64,000 nucleotides of DNA from Balanoglossus misakiensis (lineage: Eukaryota > Hemichordata), in contig CM082592.2 of assembly GCA_040954595.2 (NCBI GenBank), forward strand, positions 11,594,001 to 11,658,000. The letters run 5' to 3'. The stretch's first letter is position 1, and each line of letters begins with the position of its first letter. The notes under the pieces are model-generated. The model worked only from the letters and a program-made list of their open reading frames with translations, was not told the DNA's origin and did not search any database. A program made the position numbers and the translations under genes. This document shows, piece by piece, positions 36,529 to 47,984 of the stretch.

Positions 36529-37966
36529 ACCATTGTCTACATATTTTTGCCCGAATCAACACCATTACAGATTTAGTCGGATTAAAGTAGTAGTCCAACG
36601 CACCGTCGTTTGACACGCACGCGTCGACAGAGCAACCATTTTACCAATATTTAATCTCCACACAGTGGTGCTTTGTCTTCGGATCTCAGATCAGCGACAC
36701 ATTTCCAAATACCCTCTCTGTATCTTCCAAGCCGTGCACCGGGGAACATAGTAAAGTCGGTTTACAATAATTCCGGAGTTTAAAAGCTCCCCGCTTTATA
36801 GCCTTTTTGTGACTTAAAAACAATGACTGTTCGGGCTTCCTATGTCAATAGAATTATGAAGTGATTTTGATGTCTTATCAGATATTTGTATCAAAAACAT
36901 GACTTCCCATTTACTGCAATAATCCCTACCATTTAAACCTGACTCGTCCGTTCCTCTCCCTGGAAACGCATAACATCTGGTCACTTGGGGGTTCAGTTCC
37001 AGACCCCCTAGGTGCCAGTGCGAGATTGATCTCAAAATGTGTGATTTGTTTAACACGGTGACGTGACAAGGGATCGATGCATGGAGATATTATAAAAAAC
37101 TTTTAAAGAATCACTGCATGACAATCTGCAAGAGACAGAGTCCCCCTTTGAAATTCTTTTCCTTGTATTGAACAAAATAAATCAACACCTGAAGCTTATG
37201 AAAACCATTTTGAAAAAATATCACCAGTCTTGAATTTCATCTGCCTTTTAATCCAGAAAAGGAAGATTAACCAAACTAAACTTCATTTTCCCTCAAATCA
37301 AAAGAGAGGTAACACATTGCCAATATCGCACTGGAAAAACCACACGTACAGATGTGACATATGGATGAGAGCCAATAACAACAGACACCGTGGGCACAGA
37401 TCATGATTTTGACTTTTGAAATACAGGAGTAATGAAGTAATAACAAACACATACAACATTTCTACTGGCAGTACATGTACCGCGACTGCAAATTCTTTAT
37501 AGTTAGCCTAGGGGATCTTTTCCATGCAATAAAATTAGCTTTCTAGTTTCCTTTGTTTTGCTTCTGGGATTTTCCCGGAGATCTCATCTTTGTTTGGAAG
37601 ATTCGGCAAATGAGACCAAATTGACTTTGTCCTCAGGGAGATGGGCCATATATCTGATCTGTAGGGTGAATCATTACGCGGTTGATATATGTGTTTAAAA
37701 GCAACAAGCAGCAAGAGTGTGTGTGCACTATAACTGCATCACCAACTTGGAGGGCGAGGCTGCATTGGAAGAGAACAAATAATATGCAGTATCCTAGCTA
37801 GTTAATGGTCTCTTCATTTGGTGCTAAATTCACAATTTTCCCTCATATATTCGTATTTTTTCAATGTCGTCAATACGATTAAAGTTTGTCAGATTGTAAC
37901 TTTTAAGATTTACACTACAGATATTCAAACTTCACATTGCGATCACATGTGAAGAACAAATGCTTC

Positions 37967-38040
37967 ATAATTAATTAATAGAAACTTCACGCTTGTAATT
38001 TCTGATAAGCCATGCTAATTTATGCAAATATTATGTAAAT
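37967..38040. promoter_or_regulatory. AT-rich cluster of octamer and homeodomain motifs
   Basis: The block contains TAATTAATTAAT (homeodomain cores), then ATGCTAAT, ATGCAAAT (perfect Oct/POU octamer) and ATGTAAAT at 38012, 38022 and 38033, about one helical turn apart. It is unlikely to be coding. Such dense homotypic clusters are typical of enhancers bound by POU and homeodomain factors. No expression evidence can be read from sequence. Confidence 0.35.
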
Positions 38041-38814
38041 ATTATGCACACAGGTGTGAGAACCAATCCATATCCATTTGGATTGATCCCTAAACAGTCG
38101 TACAGGGACAGAGATTTGCAGATGCCATTTGATAAATTTTAAACACGTTGCATAAATCATGCTTTTCAATGATTTCTGCATTCATTAGATTTTACTTAAT
38201 TGGTGCATTTAATCAAGAGTTTGGGTGAAAAAGGGTGGGTCAACCTCAAAGGTTAAAGGTGAAGGGTCAGGAAGATTTGCATGAAGTATTAAAGAGGAGT
38301 TTACCTCAGGTCTCTAAAGATAATATCATGGTATGACCAAACTGTAATAGACAAAGAAATAGTCCAAGCTAAATGTCAGCAAAAGTATTTTAATCACCAG
38401 TTTTATTGTATCAAGTCATAAGTAACTGCATCGACAGACACAAATAATACCATTGAGGTTTTTGATGTAAGCAAACTCACACAAAATTCTACAAAATTTA
38501 CGAGCAGTGTATTCTTTTATTGTGTTCATAAGAAGTTTATGATATATTTAAACATTTTATATGTTCTTCAAAAACATAAATTTGTTGTGTGTGTAAATCT
38601 TGTCTTGGTGGTCAAGCTCACCAGTCTTCTGCTGCATCAGTGTCTATATACTACATTTATGATGAACACATCATGTGTGCCATTCATCCTGTGAGGATGG
38701 TTTCCAAGGTGAAGCAGTCATATGTGTGAGCCACAGGTTACGCTGTGTGCTGTACGTACTGGTGTGGATGTCTTCATGTGCACCATAAACTTAAAAGGAT
38801 AATGCAGCTTGAAT

Positions 38815-38890
38815 CCTTCCACCCCCAGTTCCCTCTTCAAAGGTCCAACCGTACCATAAAAACAATGGATTTGGACGGAACCATGGTGGT
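38815..38890 (+). repeat. Dispersed repeat, copy 1
   Basis: These bases match the reverse complement of 53435-53513 along their whole length, at roughly 83% identity by eye with one 2-bp gap. Shared landmarks are the block around agttccctctt and the end at aaccatggtggt. It is a fragment of an unidentified interspersed element. Confidence 0.75.
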
Positions 38891-41800
38891 GAAAGGGTGA
38901 TCATGAGACCTCAATTATTCCAGGGCATTGTGTCTTTAAAACGAGATCGTAATCATGCTGCGACACCAAAAAATGGTCAGTTCTGTCACCGCTGTTGCCC
39001 AGATGATATTAAATGAAACCCCATCAAAGTCGACTTGACATGTGGGGCGACTTAATTCCAAATTTACGATTGTAAAGTGGAAAAACTTGTTGCCTCTAAT
39101 CAGGTGGAAAAAATTAATGAAAAAATGGAGCATGAGGTGTCCCGAAAAGTGTAAAGTATGCACCCCATGGACGACAAAATCAGTCATGATACATCTAAAT
39201 CCTTCCATGGATATAAGATTAATTAATTGATACTACCCACGGACAAGTGATGCATCTTTTTTGACATTTTTAGCAATTTTTAAATGAATGGAAGTTGACA
39301 AACGTGAGTACCTGATCATGGCATTTGGATGGAATAATTCCCACAAGATTTTTATTCAGTGCCTTTTTAAATCATCAAATCTGCCCAAAAAACTTGATTT
39401 CAAATTAAACTGAATAACAGTATCTGACACTGTGTTAACTGTTGTCAATGCCATGTTGAAATCGGTTGAAATGATGGTTGCTGAGTGTCTGTTGAGACAA
39501 ACCATGTTTCACGCAGACCCGATGCGAGCTCAGGAAAATTCAATTATCATGCAAATGAGATCGGCTGGAGGTCAAATGATGCTGCAGAGCAACAACTTGC
39601 CAATTTTGAATAATCGTGTCTGTTCTCTTTCATGTGTAGAAAATGTCACCCAAAGTCGCCCACTGTCATTTTTAGATGCATTTCCAACACATCAATGTGA
39701 TTTGGAATTGGCGATTTGGAAAATGACATAGATGTGCAAGTTTTTTTCCTCTTCATAGTGCCTGGAAATAAACAAAGAAAAGAATCTTGTTAACAATCAA
39801 AATGGATGGATCAGATATTTATTCTTGCATATAACAGCACTGCACATGACAATTCATTCATTCAATATGATGATGTGCAAACAATTGTGAACACAGAACG
39901 TGCACAAACACTCTTGCAATAACCTTGAGATTCTATGAATTTCTCTCAACCCTCTCACCCCCATTCCACTGCATGTGGGTCTCACCACACCCATGAAGAC
40001 AACTGGATTGTACCACACAGTGGCAGTAACAAGGTTCAACTGCTGCTGTTTCTGAATTACATGAAATGCTTCCGAGAGCGTTAGGGGGGCCGTCAATTTG
40101 ACATTGAGCATTAATTGTGCACCGGGGTGTGAGTTTTCTCAGTCACGGATAATAAAACAGCTCTCACCACAAAATACAACTGTGATCTTGTGACAGATTG
40201 TCAAACTTCATGTATTAATGGTGCCAATGAGGCGTGCTTTTGGCAGTGGCAATCTGTTATAGATTTCTTTGTAAAAAATCATTCTGCAGTCAGTCAGTCA
40301 GTCACTACGAACCAACGACTTGGGTCACACAGTGACTCCATCAGATGACAGAAGATTGCTTGTGTATGTTTCCAAGTTTCTATTCTGAATGCTAAATATC
40401 AAGACGTTTGCCAGAAAATCTCCACAAACACAGCCACACGTGAGAGATGCCTATGATATCGCGAGTATAACATCTTTGGTGATGGAGTAAAAAAAAACAT
40501 TTACTACTTCGCCCGAGGGTTTGAACCTGAGCCGGAAAAAGGACATTTGTGTCGTAAATTGCTGATACTATTCTGACTCTGTGGGGGAAATATATACACA
40601 ATAAATGAGAAAGTCAAGGTCGCTTTCAAAGGTGACTTCTTACGGGAAATTCTCCATAACGTACAATCATTAATACCATTGATTAAACAAAAAGACAAGA
40701 CAATTCACACTGAACACCAAGAAAGGCTAAACCTGCACTGTTGCATTGTGGGAAGCAATGTGACTACCTATGAAAAAGGTGTGTATGTGTTTGTGTGTGA
40801 AGTCAGGGGTATAATGTTGAAACATCACGTGCATGGGTGACTCTTAACAGTTCTTAGTCAGAGCGCCGATTTTTCAAAAGGGATATCGGCAGCTCTAAAC
40901 TGCCAATTAATGTTCAGAAAGGGGATTCGCTGTCATAAAATTGAGGGCTGTAAAAGAGAAAAAGGCCAGTGACAGTTAACCGTTCACAGTTTGTTTCCTA
41001 TTATTAGCATCATGGTGAGTTTTTATGATAACACTAGGAAAACAGCCGACACACTCTGCCGATCGGAGGATTGCTCGCTGTGAATACCTCATGATGTTGG
41101 CAGATTTCGTCGCACGTTTTTTTTTCCGTTTCTTTCAGCTCAGCAGGGCAGGCCCTCTCAAAATTCAAGACCTGATTTCCTGACTGTAAAATCAAATTCG
41201 GAGGTCAGGCAGGAAATTAACACAGAAATGAGAAAATGTGCGAAAAGCGAGATTTGTGTATTAAAGGTAGTAAGGAGGTCGTGACACAGAAGATAAAAAC
41301 GTTAGCAACCACGCGGAGAACTGTTAACTGGTTTATTTTCAGATAATAAAATTTGCCGTTTTTGCTGACCCTTGTGACCCTGATATTGCGAATGAAATCA
41401 AAGCCACGCTGAAGCAAATTATCTAAATGCCTCTTATTTTACCGCCATTTGAAAATCTACAAGATAACATTGGCTGCAATGAGACAATGATGAGTTTTAT
41501 GATTTTGGCAGTGAAAGTGGAATTTAAGTTCCACCATTCGATCATTACGCTGTCTTTTCACACTGAAATGATACTGTCTCTGGATTTTAAGTTCAGCAAT
41601 ACTGCAGGTGAAAAATTGAACTCTACCATAATTTCACACTTTCAAGGCATCTTAATATTGTCGGTTCATCAATTGTTGAAAATGGTCAAATTTAGACCTG
41701 CTGAGAATCAGTTTGTTTTCAAATGAAAAAGTTATTTTGCGTTATCTGCTATTTAAGAGGAAGGAAACCTGTCACACCAGAATGTGAGCTCCAAATGACC

Positions 41801-44800
41801 TGGTGAAACTCAAAACACGAAATGTAATTGGTAAACATCTTCAAAATGTAGTTATGTAAATTTAGAATATGACCCCTCACCTTGGAAGTAATACAATTTA
41901 GTGGAATTTGCAATGCGACACCTGGCTTGGGTATTTTTTGCACCAGAAAAAAAATATTGAAGTCTCACACAGGAGTATTTGCTTTCATGTGATCGCATGT
42001 TTACATAAATTACAACTAAAATAGAAATCAATTTCAGTTAGACTTACTGTCCTATAATTTATGCAAATTAGTTCCTGGATTGTTTGGGTCAAAGAACGTG
42101 CGTACTGGACACGCACATTTTTGCCGAAATTGAAAATGAACCGAAGTTAAAGCAGAAGACCAAAAATGTTTCTTTTCAGTTGATGAAAAGACTTCAAAGG
42201 CCCAAGTGCAGCAGGAACAGAGATACAGCAAAAATAGGAGTTGTTGAGAGGATTCCAGAATTTACATGACCGTCTACCCGACATACAAATGACAGAAAAC
42301 TCAGCCTTGCTCACAGAATACAAATAAACACATCGGAGGATGATAAACTGAAGCTTACGTATACAATTTTTTTGGCTGGAAGTACTGAAAGTTCAAAATG
42401 AGTGAACACCACTAAAATTTACCGTGCCACAAGGGGCAGTAATTTTTCAGAGAAGGGATTAAAAGCGAATCCCACACAGCAAGTAAAATATCTGCCTATA
42501 AAAAGCTTTGAATGAGAGGCAAATTTATGGGCCCATAAGCACGGGATTTACGCTGGTTTTAATGGCGCCGAAAAGTTCTATACTTTTCCTTTTTAGCTGC
42601 AGGACACGTTTCTGAAATTTTTATGAAATCTATATTCTTGTTTGTCTAATATGTAATATTTGATAACTGCTAAGTTGTTAAATAATATGGATGGTCATAT
42701 TCTTGAGTTGCCAGTCGGACAGGGTTTTGGAGAGAGAAAGAATATTCAGCACCCTCTCTGGAAGGTTAAAAGTGTGACTGGCCACTCTGTGAGTTCAAAT
42801 TTGATATTTACGGCCACACTGGATCTAACTTTTGATAAAAATGTTTAGTGACAAAACTTTTGTCTTTCTGTTTTTATTCTGATCAATACTGTACCACTCA
42901 TTTGAAAAAGTAAATTGAATCGAACTTGTGCACATTTTCCTGTCCTCCTAATCTAGCACTAAACCATACGATAAATCTCAAACAAGATAAAGTAAAAGTG
43001 ATTTAGTGTATGTCCCTCCTGTGATTTGTAAATTTCATGCAAGTACGGTCAGAATTAAAAATTTTCATCTTCCACACATGTTCTTCTTCTTTTTATTTCT
43101 GCAGGATATTTTTTTTAAAAAGATCTTTTCATACAGGTTTGTGAACCAGACCAAACAAAAAAACACAGTTTCTACTAGAAACACAAAAAAGTGTGCATAT
43201 GTCTGCCTTGGCGGGGAAATATATAGGCGATGAAAGGGCTTATTTATTATTCATTAAGGAGAGGAAATCAGTCACAATTGCTCTCAATATTTCAGTCTTA
43301 ATGCACAGCAAAGTGTTCAATATAACTCAACACCAGTGGCCTGATCCCTACATCTGTGAAATCAAACCGAGGTTATACACTTTGGCGCTGATCTGCCATT
43401 TGTCTTTTTTTGTTGAAACTTAAAAACCCATCGTGCTATGTCACCTGAACTGGCGAGAAAATTTTCCTTTTATCTGGGCATTTTAATAATTCAGGATAGC
43501 AGGGCATGAGATATGGAGCTAATAAACTGAAAGGCACCATTATTTACATGTTAAGTATGGTTACTTGAGCACATATGCTTGCCGTGGACACAGGAGAAGT
43601 CAGTGACTAGGAAAAATAATTATTCCTACCGCGGTCTACATCAACCTCAATCTCGATTTAACTAATGCTTACTATGTGAGTAAAGTCTAACATGAAATTT
43701 GTCTTAATAATTTAAGGATGGCACACTGTTTTTATTTATGTGCCATGTCTTCTCCTTTAAGCTGAAATAATTGCATTTTTGAAAGCTTCTCTTGGTTGAA
43801 AAGGACAGATTCAACTTTGTTCTTCATCAGTGTTGCCATGGACACTACTGAGCTAGTATCTGGGAGTGAGTTTATTTTCAGCAAAGCAAAGTAAAATTTG
43901 TTCACACTATATATAATGTTAACATAAATATTCTTTTACAGAGAGACGAATATTCGCTTTCTCCTTGGATTTACCAAAGCTTCACATCTCATGCAAACTT
44001 TGGGACAAAGTGTAAAATAATGTGCATGTAACCGTAGGCGATCCCCTTTAAAATAAGCTCTAAATGTAGCCGGATTGAGTTTGAGGCAAAGTTTATGGGC
44101 ACAGTAAAAGTAATGGTACAACGTAGGATTAAATTTGCTTTTTGATGGCCATGTTCTAGCCATGCACTTTAATACTGTGCTGTGTGTGGACAAGAATCCA
44201 CAAATCATGCAACGATAGAGCTGACCGCACTGTCCACTGAAGTCCATCTTGAATTCATAAAAAGAAGGACAACAACCATGGTTTAAAACAACCCTCTCAT
44301 CGCACTGAATTTTCTGGTATTAGTTGAAGAAACGTAAGCTTTGCTTCATGTGGTCATTTGGCGTTGTCGAGCTCTAACTGACATTTCAGCCATTTATTTA
44401 TTTATATCAGCTCTCAAGTGAGAATTTGTGCATTTCTAGAGCTTTCGACACTCCCAACAAATGAGCAAAAAATCCCAAACAGTCAAAATCTTGAAGCATA
44501 ATTCCCTCATTTACATTTTACTGGATTATGTAGACCCTGCAGTGCGGAATACAGTGTTGCTATTCATGTATATTTGATCTCAACATTCAAATTTTTTTCT
44601 GTACTGCTATAAATCTCAATAATCTTCAAATAAAGGTGTCTGGAATATTCAGATCATAAGTGGGGGCGAGTGTTGATGTTTCAATCCAACAGAGATCTCC
44701 ATCCAGGGTAATGCATGTATGTGTTATTAAAGAGAGTCATTCACTTTTCAGTGATGGACATTAAGGGCAGTGCAAGGTTTTAGATGGTTTATCTTCCTTG

Positions 44801-44962
44801 ATCAGTTTGGAGACAGTACACTTTGATGGTGTTTGAGGCGTTTGGCTTAATAATGTATGTATCTTCATGTACCATCTGAAGAGAAAGTCACACATGATGA
44901 GTGGACAACAGAAAAAAGATCAGTGATAGACAAAGAAGGAATGTGTCAGAACACATCCATGT

Positions 44963-45062
44963 GGCCAATCAGGATAGAGACAGTATAACACTGGCCAACC
45001 AGGAAAGAGCAATAAACAATACAGCCAATCAGGAGAGGACCATAAAAATAACAGCCAATCAG
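44963..45062 (+). repeat. 30-bp-period array carrying CCAAT boxes
   Basis: Four copies of (g/a)gCCAATCAg start at 44963, 44993, 45023 and 45053, exactly 30 bp apart. The second has CCAAC in place of CCAAT; the other three have the full NF-Y core CCAATCA. The bases between are purine-rich and only loosely conserved, so the CCAAT motif is the most constant part of the unit. NF-Y sites in promoters often occur in multiples about three helical turns apart, which this spacing matches. It may equally be a degenerate minisatellite. I see no adjacent exon. Confidence 0.6.
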
Positions 45063-45641
45063 TTTATATGACCATGACCTTGAACTGATCACATGTCTAT
45101 GGATTGTTACTTAGTATGGTTTATGGTGGCTTATCCTTTTCAATTCAAACCCCGTGAGTAGAACTCTGTGGATTAAATCTGGCGGAGACCGTCTTCGATA
45201 TCATCATTCATTCATCAAAAGTTGGGTTTTTAATCTTTGAACTAGGACACCTCTACTGGGAATGTCAACCATGAACAGTTTTACGCAAATCACACGTACA
45301 TATTTGAAAGAGTGATGGTACAAACAAAATCTGAATGGACGCTCACACAATAGTTCACAGTACACGTGGCACCCTCTATCTTCCGAACATTAGGGTCAAT
45401 GTGCTTTATCTGTTGCATCATGGGAAGACTCATTGTCTCAGGATTAGTAAATGCATCTCCATGGCTACAAACAAGTGGAAAAAGTGATAGCTGAGATTTT
45501 GACCCAAAAAATGTAATTCCGAGCACAGATACTCAAGAAACTTAAGAGTCTGTGTTTCGAGCAACGTTCTTGACAAGGAGCAATTTCTCCTCTGAAAACT
45601 GTGGTGAAATCAAGATTTTATGGGCTTCATAACAGTCATAT

Positions 45642-45766
45642 AATTGGAATCATGGGAGCAACTTCTTGACCCCGTGACCTGTAATAGGAACACGCTCAAA
45701 TCATGACTGTGGGGGGCTTGTGTTCCTAACAAAAGGTCAAGAAGTGCAACTCTGGTGATTCCAATT
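45642..45766. repeat. Imperfect hairpin element, 125 bp
   Basis: AATTGGAATCA at the left edge is answered by its complement at the right edge. Inside, CACTTCTTGACC-like and TAGGAACAC-like blocks also pair, giving arms of about 55 bases with mismatches and small gaps and a short loop. Its size and shape suggest a small fold-back transposon relic or a microRNA-like precursor. There is no seed or expression evidence for the latter. Confidence 0.7.
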
Positions 45767-46416
45767 TGTTCACTTTAGCCGTTAAACCGGCAAACCAGCT
45801 CTCATTTGACATTTTTGATTATTTTTTATTTATGACAGGTTTAATATTGTTCTGCTTTGATAATAAAAATGCTGACTTACAGACCACTGAGCTCAATCTT
45901 GCATACATCTATAGATTTGAAAAGCAGACACATCAATACCATTTTTTCTGGTATGTACCTAATTTATTAAAGGGCCATACCCATAGTCCCCCTTAACATC
46001 AGTGTGACAGAAGACAATCTGTTTTGTTGGGTCTACTTTGTAAATTGTCTGGGCCTAGATTCATGACAAGAACTTCGCAAAGACGCGAGCTGGAATTAGT
46101 TTCTTAATGCTGTGATTTCCTTCCAAAGGTCAATGGTGAATCTCCCAGTGGGGTGTTTATTTATTTACTGAAACTGTTAAAGTAAATCTTGTCAATAAGA
46201 CAGCAAGCTGGGGGACTGAGTAGCCATAGGGTAAATAGGTGTTCAGTTCTTATTTATTGTCTCTTCGATGAACTCACCTGATAATTACAATGTTGGCATT
46301 CACGGCCCTTCTGTGACCCACACATGCTCAGACAGAGCTATCAACTTGACAAATACTAAATCTCGCAGTTATCCACAATGTACTTAGAAATTTGCTGTGT
46401 TTTTTGAACTTTTCAG

Positions 46417-46431
46417 TTTTAAGATGTACCG
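46417..46431 (+). other. 15-nt segment between strong splice sites, possible microexon
   Basis: An excellent acceptor (gttttttgaacttttcag) is followed after 15 nt by a good donor (ACCG|gtaagtg). The segment TTTTAAGATGTACCG is a multiple of three. In phase 0, the exit phase of the exon at 36065, it reads TTT TAA and would terminate translation. So it does not extend that frame directly; it could be used in another phase or be chance. Confidence 0.15.
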
Positions 46432-47914
46432 GTAAGTGTAATATAAGTGAAATTTGAAATCATGGAAAATGATGAACAGCCAACCAGTTTCTTGGAAAAA
46501 AGCTTGACAAAAGTCAGAACTGTGACGTGAATAGAAGCTAGAGTCTCTCTGTGGACATCAACAAAGAAAGTATAATGATCAGACTTCCTGGAAAGATCGC
46601 TTCGTCCTTGGAACTCGGTCATCACACAGGCAAGCTAGAAATCAATTGCCAGTCAGCATTACAGCTATAAATGTAGTTTTAAGACCTCTTTTTGGAGCGA
46701 CATAATTCATCTTGGTGGTTCACCCCTTGGGCCTTGCACCCAATTACACTCTCTCCCTCTTTGGAGAATCAGTCTCTACAAGGACTTCTCTGTCTTCTTT
46801 ATAGCGCAACTGAGACTACGGCCGAGTTTGTAGGCAACCGTTATTTTTTTACAGCACTTTTCAGTTGCTGTCTGTTATATCTCCTCCCTCTCTCTAAGCT
46901 TCATTGCTAGTTCTATTGCTGAATGCCGAGTAAAACTATTGTACGTTGGGTAAATCTACCCTTTATGATTTTCTTTTCTTGCAAGACAAATATCATCATC
47001 ATCAGTGGGTTCAGAGTCACTGCTGAACAAAAATCAGCCAAATTATTTTGGTATCAGGGCACTGCTTTCATTCTGTGTATCAGTAAACACTAAAATCAGA
47101 TGGTTTATTTTTTTTCACAAAAACAGAAATGTGTCATCGTACTCAACCCAATTACACCTAAGGCACTATGAACAATGGGAGACCGACAGCTGATAATTAC
47201 AGGTATGACCTCTTTCATTGGTTGACAAGAACAATAATATTATATCTTTTGTGAAACAAAAATTATGATCTAAAACATCAAGTCAAACAATGGCATATGT
47301 GACCCTCTGGATTGTGAAAATAGCCTTCATTTTGGTGAAAAAATTTAAACTGATCAAATCGCAAAGAGTTATATGTGACTGCAATGATGTTGCTACAGTA
47401 TACAGATGAACAGAGCCAGCAAGAACAGATGGTTTTTGTGTTTATAAGAGAAACCCTGCACACAGAAATTATCTGATCTGCAATCCTCTTTTTTTAATGA
47501 TGGCCTAATTTACCCTAGGTTAATTAAACACTCATCAATCAAAGGGATATCAAGTTCAATGGGGTAATTTTGTGACCTTGTAACAGGGACATCTGTCAAA
47601 ACCTGCATTTCCATCGATAGAGCAATATAGATGGTCAATTTCCTTGGGGACATGATATGCTCCCCAAAACTGAAATCAAACTTTTCGGCTTGCATGAACT
47701 GTGACCCAAAAGAATTTTTTCTCTCCAAAATAATGATGATTTTTTATTCTTTCTAGTCATGCCATCAGGTTTGTTGTGAGCACAAGTGGATTTTAATAGC
47801 TGATACATGTACCAAGCAATTTACAAACACCACAATGCTTATGACATCAGATAGGAGACAGGTGCCATTTTGATTTGGCTCCAGTGTACAACCAGTAATG
47901 TGTTGATGACTGAG

Positions 47915-47984
47915 CTGTCTGTCTGTCTGTGTGTGTGTGTGTGTGTGTCTGCCTGTCTGTCTACGCACTGATCTGTCTGTCTGT
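47915..47984 (+). repeat. CTGT / GT microsatellite
   Basis: CTGT units grade into about ten GT units and back to interrupted CTGT units. A compound, probably length-variable simple repeat. Confidence 0.95.

Larger units (their letters stand above)
36066..37080 (+). other. Transition zone from CpG-rich to CpG-poor DNA
   Basis: No exon is evident after the donor at 36066. CpG remains frequent up to about 37.07 kb, notably at 36460-36640, and then falls sharply. Two compact inverted repeats lie at 36462-36485 and 36510-36528. If the 36010-36065 exon is real, this is the start of its intron. Confidence 0.5.
37081..44962. other. CpG-poor, TG/CA-rich DNA, probably intronic
   Basis: CpG is scarce compared with the first 37 kb and many sites look like CpG decayed to TG or CA, the footprint of germline methylation. 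I could not find a coding exon with good splice sites on both ends. Open frames at 38.9-39.2, 39.4-39.7 and 41.4-41.7 kb are unsupported. The region holds octamer sites at 38022, 38275, 39549 and 42061, a POU/homeodomain-like cluster at 37967-38040 and one copy of a dispersed repeat at 38815-38890. Confidence 0.5.

Noticed and set aside
40500-40540. tRNA-like T-arm (gggtttgaacctgagcc)
   Set aside because: No acceptor stem, D-arm or anticodon arm could be placed around it. I found no tRNA or rRNA gene anywhere in the window.
44963-45062. CRISPR-like array
   Set aside because: The period is 30 bp overall with only a 9-bp conserved core and no separate repeat and spacer units; the setting is an animal genome.
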